Assembly: GCA_017590115.1 (NCBI GenBank)
Contig: JAGGNK010008337.1
Coordinates: forward strand, 3,227,912 to 3,291,911
Direction of reading: 5' to 3'
Source of the DNA: Montifringilla adamsi
Taxonomy: Eukaryota > Chordata > Aves > Passeriformes > Passeridae
Length of the DNA stretch: 64,000 nucleotides
Both the position numbers and the translations under genes were made by a program. Below, one piece after another: positions 38,652 to 50,027 of the stretch. How positions within the stretch are numbered: position 1 is the first letter of the stretch; every line of letters begins with the position of its first letter. The notes under the pieces were generated by a model, which saw only the letters and a list, made by a program, of their open reading frames with translations, was not told the DNA's origin and made no database searches.

Positions 38652-38665
38652 GCTCCCTCTGCTGG
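38652..38665 (-). promoter_or_regulatory. CTCF-like motif, minus orientation
   Basis: On the minus strand CCAGCAGAGGGAGC matches CCASYAGRKGGCRS at 13 of 14 positions; the C of the GGC core is A. It points leftward, toward the two plus-oriented motifs at 5956 and 12790. The substitution is at an information-rich position, so the site may be weak. Confidence 0.28.
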
Positions 38666-39942
38666 ATCTGCAAAAATAGGGATTAATAGACCCAAATCTG
38701 CTTCCTTGGGAGGCAAGGGCACGACTTTCACTGGGTTCACCAGAAGAAGGACTCTGCCCTAGCACTGCCTCCAAAGTGGTGCTGACATCACTGCTAACAC
38801 TGACTTGCAAATAAGTAGCCAATAAACAGCTGTAATACTTTTACATAAAATTACTTTTAAACAAAACCTCCTAAAACTGTGGGGGACTATCACTTAAAAA
38901 CAAAAATTATTTAAGAGATTATAGTTTTTGTCAATGCTCTCTGAACAGAGGTGTAATCAAAAGGTGATGCCAGCACCCATTTAAGTTTCCAGTGCTTCTT
39001 TCAACCTTTGCCCGTTGTTTCCTCCTAGCCCATGATCCTGCTGCAACACAGAGTGATGGCTCACTGCCACATGTGATGGGAGACAAAGAAAACATTGTCA
39101 CAATGGACAATAAAGTTTTGCTTCTGCATTCCAAGTGAGAAACAAATAAATACTGAATTCCATTAAAACCTCTGTTCACAGGACTTTTCCTGTAGTTGCC
39201 ACTACAGATGCTTTTAGTGTCTGACTGCTTAGAAATCACAAGTGTTGAACTGTTTAGTGACTCTGATCCTCCCATCAGTACACTGATCTGGTGATAAAAT
39301 GTAAAGGGCTTGTGGTATTTGCATTTTTACTCAGTTTAGTCACAGATCACAAAATAAATTAGTAAATTGAGCTACGAGGCTCCAATTTGCAGCAACCAAG
39401 CCTTCTAAATAATCATCTGTGCTTAAATACACAAAGCCCTTCAAATGTAATAATTTCTTTGTCAACTAAAACAAAAATTCCATCCCCCTAAATGCTTCCA
39501 CACAATGACTGCTGTAAAGAAATAAGCCAAATCAAAGTGTAACATTTCTCCTTAAACTCCAAATAATTACAAATATCCAGTGAACTGAAATGCTAAAATC
39601 ACCCACAGTATTCCTTCTGAACTGTCAAACACTTTTGCTCCAGTTTCGTAAAAGAGAATTGAGAGCTGTTTTCTTGTAGAAAAGATCAGAAATCCTGCCA
39701 TGGTACAGGTGCCTGTGAGCATCACCAATGCCAGCAATTAGCATCATTACTGGCAGCATCTGAAAAGCAGCCAAATTCATGGAGACTGAACAAATCTCCC
39801 ACTGCTCAGGTCCATCCTTGCAGGTCAGGACTAAAGCACATCCGTGACCCTTTCAGGGGAAGCTGCAGTGCTCCTGTCACACCATTCATCCCCTCACTTC
39901 CACAACTTGCTCTGACAAATTCTGTTTCTCCCAAAATATGGG

Positions 39943-39967
39943 GACCTGGCACACAAAATGCCAGGTC
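39943..39967. repeat. Perfect hairpin: 9-bp arms, 7-nt loop
   Basis: GACCTGGCA (39943-39951) and TGCCAGGTC (39959-39967) are exact reverse complements around CACAAAA. CCTGGCA/TGCCAGG is also a half-site arrangement resembling nuclear factor I (TGGCA...TGCCA), with a TGGCA and a TGCCA facing each other, so a protein site is an alternative to RNA structure. Confidence 0.65.
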
Positions 39968-40449
39968 TCTGTTTAACATAAATTATTTTGCTAGATATGT
40001 GCAGGAGAACTATTTCAGCACCGCACAACCGTGGTTGTGTCAGAATTAGGTCACTCAGATGCTTAAGTTGTTATTGATGTGGCCCTGAATTGCTTCCTCC
40101 TGTAATTTTAGTTTGTACACTCAAACCGTTTTTTGATAAACACAACCGTAAATCACACAAATTCCAGGCAGGTTCTTTGATGTCTTACTTGGAATTTGCA
40201 ATGTGTTAGGACAAATGTTACAGTTTCCCTTGACCTATATTAAAAATATTTAAATGTTTAAAATATGATTCCTTTCATTCATATGCTAATGACTATAAAC
40301 ACTGCTCCAGCCAACACATTACAAAAGCCTAAGTAAATTTCACCAGGACTTTACATCTTTTTAGTAAATTAGGTATAACAGTTAGTAAATAGACGTGCTG
40401 AGGGCATTGTAAAGTTGCCAGTCAGCTGTGTAAAAATAAAGGGACTATT

Positions 40450-40468
40450 AAAAAAAAAAAAAAAAAAA
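40450..40468. repeat. A19 homopolymer
   Basis: An uninterrupted A run without an identifiable retroposon upstream; simple sequence. Confidence 0.95.
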
Positions 40469-42939
40469 GTGTCTTGAGAGTCTAAAAAAATTTTTAACTG
40501 ATAAAAAAATATTAATAAAAAAATCACAAGAACTCTGTATTCCACTGGGTACAGAAATTCTTTGGTGCAGATCTATTTCCTGCATGTACCAGAGAAATAT
40601 TAAAGAGGAAGAAGTGTGAGGTTTTAGCTTTCCAGGCTTTGTTTCTGTGTGTGTGATTTGTCTGTTGTCACTACTGAAGGGGTGCAGGCACACGCTGGAT
40701 CCATCCCTGCACATTCCGGCCTGATGCTAATCTCTCTCCACTCTGATATTTCCCAACAATAGTGGTCATCTAAATGCTGCTAATCCTTTTAGCACGCACT
40801 AATAATTATGCATTAGCACAAATAATATTAAAGCTTTTTTTTTTCAAATAATTACATATATAATGGATGTGTCTTTAAAAAGTTGTTTACAGCTAATTAA
40901 CCAATGAATAATTGGTTTCTCTTCCTGAAGCAGGAGAAAGCTTGTCTTGGAGTCACAGTTAAAAATGCTTTCTCTCTCCCTTCTTTAAAACAGTTTTACA
41001 GATGTTGTTAGCAATTAAAACTGTTAAAATGCTATTAAACCAAAATTTCTTTATTAAAGGGATTACTCAACCCAGCTGAATTGTTTTTTAAAGTACTGGA
41101 TCATTTCAAATAATTTCCAATTTGGATGATCAGTGAATGGTCTGAACACACCAAGACCCTGTTCTGAACAGTTCAGATCCTTTAGTACCACAACACAGGC
41201 TGCTTGTTGCTATATGACTGGTTTAATTGTGGGCTATAATAAAGGTCATAATTAATATCCCAACACAGACACTAACAAACAATTTTAAATTGCCAGCATA
41301 ATCAAATGATGCAAACATCTATGAGCTACAAAAGTTCATTGCCGCAACTGACAATTTCTTAATTGTATTCAGTCATTCATGGAAATTTTATTAACATGGA
41401 ACTGATGTATCCTGCCCTTACTCTGTCACAACACCAGGGATCTAATTTCATTATTTTCCACAAGATTTGCTTGACTACTGCCATGATTCTAATATTGCTT
41501 TAGTCCAGATGTTTATGCTATTTAAATTAGGAAGAAAAGGCTTTTGGGTAAACACAATTAAAGAAGTTTTTTCTTTTTTTTTTTCCCTTTCCAAATTTAG
41601 TTTAACAATCTTCTTTTAATTAATGAATATAGCTGCAAAGTAGATGGGTTTTTCCCCCTCATTTTTTATGCTCATTCCCCACTGTGTGCAACATACATCG
41701 AATGTATAGCTCCAGCTATTTCTAAATATAACAACCTTTTAATTTTTCACTTACATTTGAGTGCTCATTAAAGTGAAAGATAGCAGGGCATGACAACTGC
41801 ACTTTTCCTCCTTTTACTCTTAAATCAACCCCAAATATATTTTGAGCATAACAGAAACAGTTTAAATCTTTCTGCCTCCTCCCATGGTGTTACCCCCCTG
41901 AAGTGGATCTATGACTGAAGGATAACCCATATTTCTGGTGCCTTAAGTGTTCAAAATTATTGCACAGCTCCAACTCTGTGTGACAGCAGAGGAATCTGCA
42001 GGGCTGGAACACCGGCATCCAAAGGATTTTGGTTCTGCTTTTTGATAAGACTTGAATACATTCATTTTCTTCTCCTGTTGGACAGCAGCATTTCATTCAT
42101 ATCAAATCTCTTTCCTAGGAAACAATGCTCTGATGGCTAAAGTAGGATTCCCCTCCTTTTGTCTGTCTTAAAGTAAGCTGGTTTCCATGTTAAAACATTA
42201 ATTTTTGCATGAAAGAGCTAATAAACATATGCAGGGGAGTTTTTTTACGAGACACAGCATTATTTTAGTAAGATAAAAACATGCCTAAATAGTAAGCACA
42301 CACTTTTACACCAGAGCCTTACACCAGAGCTCGACACCAGCTTTACACACTGGAAGATTATTCCTAAGTGCAAAACTTGATAACTCCACTGTGCAGAACA
42401 CAGGCTTTCAAAAATAATAGTCATAGTCTTTCCAAAAACTGTCTTGAGACAGTATTTTTGAGGGATCTGAGCAAGAATTTTCAAACCAGCATTTTGTCAA
42501 CATTTGTAAAAAGCCTGAATAATGTGTGTGATTTGAGCCGACTGAAGATTCACACCGCGCTGTGCCAGACACTCATCAGATGCACTGAAAACTTCCTGCT
42601 GTAATTAGTTAGCAACTGCCTTTGTAATTCACCAGCACAAAGATATTTATAAATACCCACAGTATTTGCTGTCCTTACCAAACGGGATATTTATTCTGTG
42701 TGCAGAAGAGGTCATTGCCACCTTTCCACTCTGCAATTCCCTCCCCTCCCCAAAACTGTGGGTGAAGGGTGCCACAACATGCCTGAGCCACGCATTATTC
42801 TTTTTGTATATCCCACAAACACCACTCTCAGTCCATCACCCACAAAATACCCATGTGCAGGAGCATTTGGGAAGCCAAAAGTCCGACTGGGTTGTTGTTG
42901 GGGCTGTTTTGTTTGGCTGAATGGAGGGCAGGGAGCTCT

Positions 42940-42990
42940 CCGAGCCCCCGGGAGCCCGGCACTGCCGCAGTGCTGCCAGCGGGGCGAGCT
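42940..42990. other. CpG-rich islet
   Basis: About six CpG sites occur in some 50 bases, including CCCCCGGGAGCCCGG. The islet contains a 7-bp inverted repeat, GCACTGC (42959-42965) and GCAGTGC (42967-42973), around a single base. Flanking DNA returns to CpG-poor sequence within about 100 bases. Confidence 0.45.
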
Positions 42991-44004
42991 GTCCATGCTA
43001 ATGCTTCTCCACACTTTTCCCTGGTATTCTTTTGTATGGGACCAGGAATAAAATCCAGTGGGACTTGCACAGGCAGAGAACACACTGAAAAACTTCGTTA
43101 AAAAAAAAAGAAAAAAAAAAAAAGGATGTCTTTACGTTAATGGAGTATAACACACCAATGGAAAATGATCAGAACAGTTCATGTGCACAATTCATTTGGA
43201 TTTTCTGTAAAATACCTCCAAACCTTGGTGCTATACCTTTAAGTGTTGCTCTAGTTCCATCATGTGCTGATATGGAGATCTGTGTTTGGCAATCTTTCCA
43301 AGTATTCCATGTCAATTTTACAAAAACTAAAAATATTGTTGAAAAAATATTATCCCAAGAACATACGTAAAATTATAAATATTCAGCACATCAAGCTTTT
43401 GATATACTTTAGTGCACATGAACTGAGTAGCTGTCAAAATTACAACAGGCAACTCAAGTAATTATGCAGATTTATGCAAAACATTAACAAGAAGAATTAA
43501 ATGCACAAATGAGGTGGCTACACTTGAATTGTTAAGATTATGAATAATTACCATGAATCTTTTTGCTCTTAATATAACTTGTTTTTGATAAACAAAGCCT
43601 TAATTATCAGAATACTTTTGAGAATTTTGGTGACCTTCATTAATCTTACAAAACAAGTCTCTTGTGTTCTGCATTGTAAAAGGCACATGCTTAGAATAAG
43701 TACACAAACCATGGGAAAAGCATATGTTAATGGCTACTACAAACCAGTGAGTGATACCTCAGGTTGGAAGTAGACGGCATTCTGCACACGTAGGTGAAAT
43801 AATATTGAGTATTTGGAAGTACTCTGGGCTGAATACATCTGACAAAGACTAGGAGGAGACTGCTATATGAGAAATTATTTCATTTTGCAAAATAACAGGT
43901 TGTTTTAAGAATAGAAGTGAAATATCAGCCTACTAATATCTCATCTCAGAGATACAAGAGGTGCAATAAATCATTTACCAGAGCAATAGAGAACCCCAAA
44001 CATC

Positions 44005-44160
44005 CCCGCCCCCACCCTGCAGCCTGGATTCGTCATCTCCTCCAAGGCTCCCGAGGTGTTCCTGAGGTGAACGTGGCTGCCGCGCATCCGCGTTTTCCGC
44101 GCTCGCATCCAGCTGCCAGGCAGGATGCGGGGAGCGGCTCTCCCTCTGCTTCACCGCTCA
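44005..44160. other. CpG islet, strongest in the window
   Basis: About fourteen CpG sites occur in some 155 bases, with the cluster GCCGCGCATCCGCG followed by CCGCGCTCG near 44080-44105. Less dense CpG continues to about 44340 (CGGCAG, GCGATT, CCGTGG, GCCGCTTCGCCC). The surrounding tens of kilobases are CpG-depleted. It lacks a TATA box and any recognised first exon. Candidate roles are an orphan CpG-island promoter for a noncoding RNA or an islet attached to the enhancer-like sequence that follows. Confidence 0.5.
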
Positions 44161-44429
44161 TTTCCACACTGCCCTCTCCCTTTCTGATGAACAGTGGGAC
44201 CTCTCCATGTCCCCTCAGTTAATTTCAGAATTAATTTGCAACGCTGTCATCGGCAGTGTAACAATCCACTGCTCAACAGTTGCGATTCTTCATAACACTG
44301 TCAAACTCCCAGCTGCCACCGTGGCAGCCGCTTCGCCCAGGCCCAGCCACTCTGCCTTGGGACCAGGAGTAAAGGAGAACTTTGGAAGCATTAAGTCTTT
44401 AATGCCAGCCACACTCTGCCTTCCCTAGA

Positions 44430-44540
44430 GAGCAAGCTGTCAGATCAATGGCGGGTTTGTCATAAAATCTCTCCCAGGGACTTGAATTTGTTTTGACAAA
44501 TGTCAAATAGCTTTGATGCATAAAAATTAACTTAAGGAGG
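44430..44540. promoter_or_regulatory. Candidate enhancer with TALE-homeodomain and TCF/LEF-like sites
   Basis: Directly after the CpG islet the sequence carries CTGTCAGATCAATGG (from 44438), then the inverted pair TTTGACA (44492-44498) and TGTCAAA (44501-44507) separated by AA, and GCTTTGATG (44510-44518). TGACA/TGTCA is the core bound by MEIS/TGIF-type TALE homeodomain proteins, and CTTTGATS is the TCF/LEF core. TAATTA occurs just after (about 44544-44549, on the ATAATTAG side). The density and order of sites look selected, but binding and conservation are inference. Confidence 0.3.
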
Positions 44541-46713
44541 TCATAATTAGACAAAATCCAAACTTGCATTTTGCTGGTACTTGCATCACTTTATGTCCTT
44601 GCATAACAAAACTAAAGCAGGCACTGTCTGGACAGCTGAAGCCCTGGACAGCAGGAGCCTCAGCTTGGAATTCATACAGCGACCAAAATCCCATTGTCCA
44701 TGAGGAAGGGCACAGGCTTCCCTGCGCTTCCAAAAAGGTTTGCCCAGCTTGTCTTCTGTAACACAGACAAGTGTGGGTCACCATCACCATCCCAGTCCCA
44801 GAGGGGAAGAAACCCCTCTCACGGGGACACCACTCCTCCTCCCCACACCGTGTAGCCACACTGGCCACAAACTCTCCTTCCCATGAGCTCAGAGCTCTCC
44901 TCAAGCATGTGCCCAGGCATGAGCCCATGGTTTTCTGCCTTTTCCCAAATCACTGCTCCCCTTTTCCCATGCCAGGCAGTGCTGCAGCTCCCTGATCAGC
45001 CCCTCTGAGAACTTCAGTCAGGAAATATTTCACTAGAAATGTTTCACTTAGTAGTGGTTGGAAGAAGAGGTTTTTCCACAAAATAAAGCAAGAGGGTCAG
45101 GCAGACATCCATGAGAAATTCAGATTTCTCTAATATCCCACAGTAACAGGCTCACTGACAAGGGTGTCTGGTCACAGAGCAGACACCATGTGCTTCCCAA
45201 CACCTTCCCTCTCCTCTCAGTGCTCCTCTCCCTTGGAGGGGTCACTTTTGCTGCAGTATGGGTAGATTCATTTTTAGATCCACTCAATCCTTGGTTCCTT
45301 TTACAAAAAAAACTGATTAGAATATCAATTCCCAGGATTTTTTACTCCTGGCAAAACTAATATTCAAGAAGTGGGTATTGCATGAAGGCCTCCAAATTAT
45401 TTCACATGAGCCAACACACAGGAAGCACTTTCCATTCACAAACAACACTTCTGCCTATAGAACAAGATAACAGGTGCATGTTCTCCTGATGTGCCTACAT
45501 TAAATTCCTGAACTTCCAAGAGGTCTCCATCATTTCCTTGGAATACAACAAACACTTCACTCCTCTTGCCATATGGGATAAATATTTTAGGTAGTATAGT
45601 AAGGAACTCTGGAATTCCAGCTGAACTGCACAAATAAAGCAGTGAGACTTTCTGCGATCTATTTTGTTTGCTTTGTGAGCTGCTGGTGAGCTTGAAAGCT
45701 TCAATCATTCAGAATCGTGTAAATCAACACTAACCTTCCTCAGCAGAGGAAAATCCTGATGTCCAGTGATGTCAACAGTGAACTTCAGTTGGGATTAGAG
45801 AGTCACACTGTTCCTGCCTAAGTCACTGCCTTCCGAAGAGCCACCAACAGAATCCCGGCTTGTGAGAGGAAGATGAGAGAGATGGGCAGAGATCAAACCC
45901 AGACGAAAATTATATAATGAGTGGATTTAGTGTACTACAAAGGAAAAAGCAGGCAGTTTAAACTCCATGCCTTAACACAGTCATAGAAATCACAGAGCAG
46001 CTACTTGGTGGTATCAAGTAACTTTTCTACAGCTGCTCAAAGCAAACACATGCTGCTGGCCTCAGACCTTAAATGGACTATTCCTATATAGCTCTGATTT
46101 TATAGTCACGTCAAAATAAAAAATATCAGAAAAGACGAGCCTTCCCATGAAAATTCTGACAGAATCTTAATGGTAGCAGAACTACTGGGAGCTGCTATAA
46201 TAATAATATTCTTCCTGCTACTTTTGCCTATTTTCTTTTGATACCGTACTAGCAGCAGTCATTTCCTAGATAATGAGCCTGTTGTGGAGAAGGGCTAATT
46301 TAGAAAATCAGAATGGGGCTACCACCAGCAGACATTGTTTTCTTAATAAATGATCATTTTATTTTGAATAAATGTGAAGTTATACCCTGTCAAGACGTTC
46401 TTGCTTTACATGAGATTTCTCAGAATCCAAAAGGTTAGTGTAAGATTTCTCCTTAAACAGACAGTGTTGACACAATTTTTCCTAGTCCCTTATGCAAAAG
46501 CATGAGAAGAAAAGAACTTTACTAAGGAGATAACATTTGTTTAGAGACACAAGAAATTACTAAGTAGCTACCAGCACCTTTTTCCCACGGGAGTTTGAGC
46601 ATGATGACCACACAGCATTTTAAGGGAACAAAAACTTGCATAGAGCATGACCATGCAAGAACAGTCAAAGTTGACTGGCTGAGGCTTTTAATCTGCACCA
46701 GACGAGAATTTAT

Positions 46714-46742
46714 AGCCTGATTTATACTGGATTAATCAGGCT
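46714..46742. repeat. Perfect inverted repeat: 9-bp arms, 11-nt spacer
   Basis: AGCCTGATT (46714-46722) and AATCAGGCT (46734-46742) are exact reverse complements. The words TGCACCAGA/TGCACCA recur on both sides (about 46694, 46746 and 46756), so the hairpin sits in a slightly repetitive context. The TGATT/AATCA cores resemble half-sites of PBX-type homeodomain proteins. Confidence 0.6.
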
Positions 46743-47149
46743 GGACTGCACCAAGCATGCACCAGAGACCTGACTTAGGCCGTTGAGCCAAATATTGATG
46801 GAAGATGTTGTATTACCTAAATCAAACTCCCAGGGCTGTTTGTACTCGAGTACAGACCATCCTCTACTAGAGAAAATTCCTGAAATAATTCAAGTGTAAG
46901 GCCAGCAACATCCACCAGCAGGAGATGAAAGGAATAAGCCATTCCTTAGATTTGTGGGCTAGTTTCATCAGGGATATAGGGATATGATCTGCAGGCTGTG
47001 TGGATTTCAAAGCAGCAAGTTTAGCATAAGCTGGAGGGATCCAGAACTGCAGCAACAGCTGCGATGCTCATCGAGCTCCGTAACAAGCTTTGCAAATCGT
47101 TTGCTGTTGGCACCTGGCTCTATCATTAACAACAAAAACCCACAGCAAA

Positions 47150-47305
47150 CAAGAAAAAAAAAAAGGAAAAAAAAAAAAAAGAAATAATGACAGATTCTCT
47201 CTGGAAAAAAAAACCCCAAAAAATAACAAACCCAAAAAAACCCTGAAAAACCAAAAACCAGCAAAACCCCAACATGATAAAAAACCACCAAGCAAGCAAA
47301 AGTTT
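47150..47305. repeat. A-rich low-complexity DNA (A runs and AnCn)
   Basis: A11, then A14, then about 120 bases of A runs broken by C clusters (such as AAACCCCAAAAAATAAC). The minus-strand frames rich in Phe across it are artefacts. The same AnCn texture occurs at 54599-54645 and, more briefly, near 18308. Confidence 0.85.
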
Positions 47306-47485
47306 GACTCATTCTCATCTCATATGATTTCTAGACAACTTAATCTTCCTCAAACTGAGCCTTTTCTTGAACAATATGTTTTTATCTCAGAATGTCTGCT
47401 TTGGATAGACCAGTTGTACTTTGAACCTAGCAGACAAGTGAAAAGCTGAGATGCCACCACACTTCTTACCAATGTTGTCTGAAGC

Positions 47486-47554
47486 ATGGCCATTTTAGCA
47501 TTCAATAAACTCCAAGGGCAGCAGTGCAAGCCAGCAAAGAGCTTTTGTCTCCAG
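47486..47554 (+). other. ATG in strong context running in frame to a splice donor (possible first coding exon)
   Basis: The ATG at 47486 has A at -3 and G at +4. The frame runs 23 codons (beginning MAILAFNKLQGQQCKPAK) and ends exactly at CTCCAG|GTAAGC, a near-consensus donor at 47555, in phase 0. The upstream in-frame TGA at 47480 fits a true start. There is no hydrophobic leader, and no CpG-rich promoter is near. No family is recognised. A chance coincidence of a good ATG and a good donor is quite possible in a window this long. Confidence 0.13.
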
Positions 47555-50011
47555 GTAAGCATCCCATAATGCAGACAGGTGTTTCAAACACAAATAAAAC
47601 AGATTTAGCCTTATCCAGAATCCAGCCAGAGACCAGATCTGAGGCCAGTGAACAGAAACCTGTCAGACAATCACACAATTGGCCTTCTCTCTTTTAAAGT
47701 GTGAGTGAGTTTGGAGAGTAAGGTGAGCTCAGGATAAAGCTGCAAAAATTGAGCCTCCTATCCTAAATTCCATAGGAATGTCCCAGTGAACTGAAAGAAG
47801 TATCCTGTCAGATACTGGAACATGGAAAAAGTGTCTCCCATCATCAAGCCTTTCCAAAAATACAAATGTATTAAATTCAGAGAAGACCAAAATGTCAAGA
47901 GCAACTTAGCCTTCAAGTTTCCTTTAAACCCTTCATCAAATCCTAAAGCCCCCAACAAGTGGACTAAATGCTCTCCTTTACTTTGGAGATGCATAATTGA
48001 GGTTTGCTCTTAAAAGAAGGTAAAAATAAACAAACATTATTAGAGGAAATTTATTCCCAGAGAGCTTTTACAGCTGAACATTTATCAGTGTATGGAAGAT
48101 GTTACTTAAAGTGCTTTTTAATCAAAATCCTCTTGATCACCAACACAATTTTTCACCCCTCTGAGCACTTGTCTCCAGATTTCTGTGGTTACCCTTTCAA
48201 ATTTTTGAGCATTAGTCTTTTGGTCCTGGTGCAAGACAGATCAGTGACAGGGATTTCTTACAGATTCATGCCAGGTTTTGCTCTCACTCCAGGTATAGAA
48301 ATACTGAAATAAACTGAAAAATTGATGCCCTTTGGGTCAAAATAGAAAAAATTCACGGCTGTAAAGACATTACCAGAAAGAATACTCCACACAGCTCTAG
48401 TTTGAAGAACTCTGTGTAACCTAAGGATTTGTGCACACTTCCTTTTCCTCGCTGTTGCTGGGTGAGCACAGACACGTGCAGTTACCCACAGTAATACATG
48501 GACTAATTGCTGCTTGCTAATGCCTTTAATTATTTAATCTAGTCAGACATTTTGGGTTAGGACAGCACGGAAATCCCACTTCTGACGTTAAAAAGAGATT
48601 AAAATATAAAGTGTTGGTTTTCCAAGCCAGTGAGAACAATGACTTCAACGTCTAATCCCATTAATTACCCCCAACACTAAAGGTTTAGCAGCGCTGTTGC
48701 ACTGAAGTGTCAGACAAACAAACAGGAGGGGTGTCTCTCCTGCGCATTCACACAATGCACACTTCTGCTTCTAGAGCAAAGGAAACTCTCTGAAAAGCTC
48801 TGAAAGTGGTCTTTAAAAACCTAAAAACCTGTGTTTGGTTCTGGGGCACCTGTCTCTACCAAAAGCTGTATGCGTACATAAACTGCGCATTGCTGAACAT
48901 TCAGAAAGTTTTAAGAGCAGCATCAGCTTCTGTCTCAGGCATTTGTATATCATGAGACACAAAATCTCACTCTTTTGTGCCTTTAACCTTTATTTGAAGC
49001 TGAGCAGTCATTTCAAAGTCTCTATCTTCTTAACTGCAGTGAATTAAAATAACTCAATCACTGCAAAATATTTTTAGGAATTCTCTTTAAAACTTGCTAG
49101 TAATTTCCAGCATGAGTTTAGGTAGTTTCAGCTTCCAGTCTCATTACACCTTTGTCTTCTACATGAATCCACCACATTAAATAAAGCACTAAAACCCAAC
49201 AAAATGATTCTTTATCAGAATGCCATCGGATCTGTATCAAAATGTCATCACATGCAGATAATGCTGCAACACATTGAGGTTCCTTGTGCGCAGCAAGAGT
49301 TTTCAAGAAAACAAAAATCCTGCAAGTGGAACAAGTTTGATGAGAAACAAAATGATTTCCATACCCTGGGACTCATCCCTGTTTTAGAGGGAATATCCAG
49401 TACAGATATTTTTTATATAAAAGATAAATAAAGAGAGCTGCTCTAAGCCTTGCACCCAATATTCTGTGCATGATCGTATCCTGCTTGGTTTGGAGAACTA
49501 CTCAAAGGTAGGAAAATGTGTATTTAAGAGCTTTAAAAATATGATTGATAGAAAGCACATTTTTCCCATAAGCACTTGGTCAAAGAGGAGACCCAGACAA
49601 GAGCCAGAGATTTATCCTGGTAAAAGTGGCACCTACAGGGCACCTGTTCCAACTGAAATATGGTAGTTTGGCTCAGTATTCTCAGGGTGTCCTCCCTGCA
49701 AGAGGACTCAGTGCCTGCCCCAAATTGGGGAGTGCACTTCCAATCTTCCTTTGAGAAGCAGTTTGAGGATGCAGAGCTCCAGAGAGCCTTTGCAGCACCA
49801 GTCTCTCCTGGAAGCTGGCACCTCTCTGACAGGCAGAAAGGGGGGTGTGAAACGGTGCCTAATTCAGCAAACTCACACTGCATCAGGGGGTGTTGGCCAC
49901 ACCGTGCAAAAGATGTAGAAAAGTTCTTGTGTTTTTTCATCTACAAAGATACGACAGCTTCTGCTTAAGGCAGAACTTTTTCCCCCCTGCAATGGCTTTC
50001 TCCCACACTTC

Positions 50012-50027
50012 TGGATCCATGGATCCA
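50012..50027. repeat. 16-bp perfect palindrome
   Basis: TGGATCCATGGATCCA equals its own reverse complement and contains two GGATCC copies flanking CCATGG symmetry. A second CCATGG lies at 50030-50035. A perfect 16-bp palindrome is uncommon by chance in 64 kb, but no functional class is recognised. Confidence 0.75.

Larger units (their letters stand above)
34055..40449. other. Unique AT-rich DNA, very poor in open frames
   Basis: Between 34648 and 36647 no frame of 60 codons exists on either strand, so this part is certainly not a normal exon-bearing coding region. A14 lies at 34893-34906. 36000-36210 is an AT-rich block with ATTA cores that could be a conserved element. 38547-38762 and 38931-39275 have open frames without recognisable content. 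The CTCF-like motif (38652) and a hairpin (39943) are listed separately. Confidence 0.55.
40469..47149. other. Unique noncoding DNA with the densest regulatory-looking content
   Basis: No gene is recognised. Two AT-rich, homeodomain-site-rich blocks (40720-40930; 41215-41480) and two CpG islets (42940-42990; 44005-44160) lie here. A short direct repeat TTACACCAGAGC occurs at about 42306-42332. A run A10-G-A13 lies at 43100-43123. Frames at 42698-43083 and 44527-44928 are open on both strands because of GC content and are not called as genes. Confidence 0.5.

Noticed and set aside
42698..43101. Overlapping 117- and 123-codon frames on opposite strands as a gene
   Set aside because: Both are products of the CpG-rich patch; mutually exclusive, with no recognised motif.
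44527..44928. 133-codon minus-strand frame
   Set aside because: Overlaps plus-strand open frames, has no domain, and its start lacks a splice or promoter context.
47007..47449. Phe-rich minus frames and Lys/Pro-rich plus frame
   Set aside because: They are translations of A-rich low-complexity DNA.
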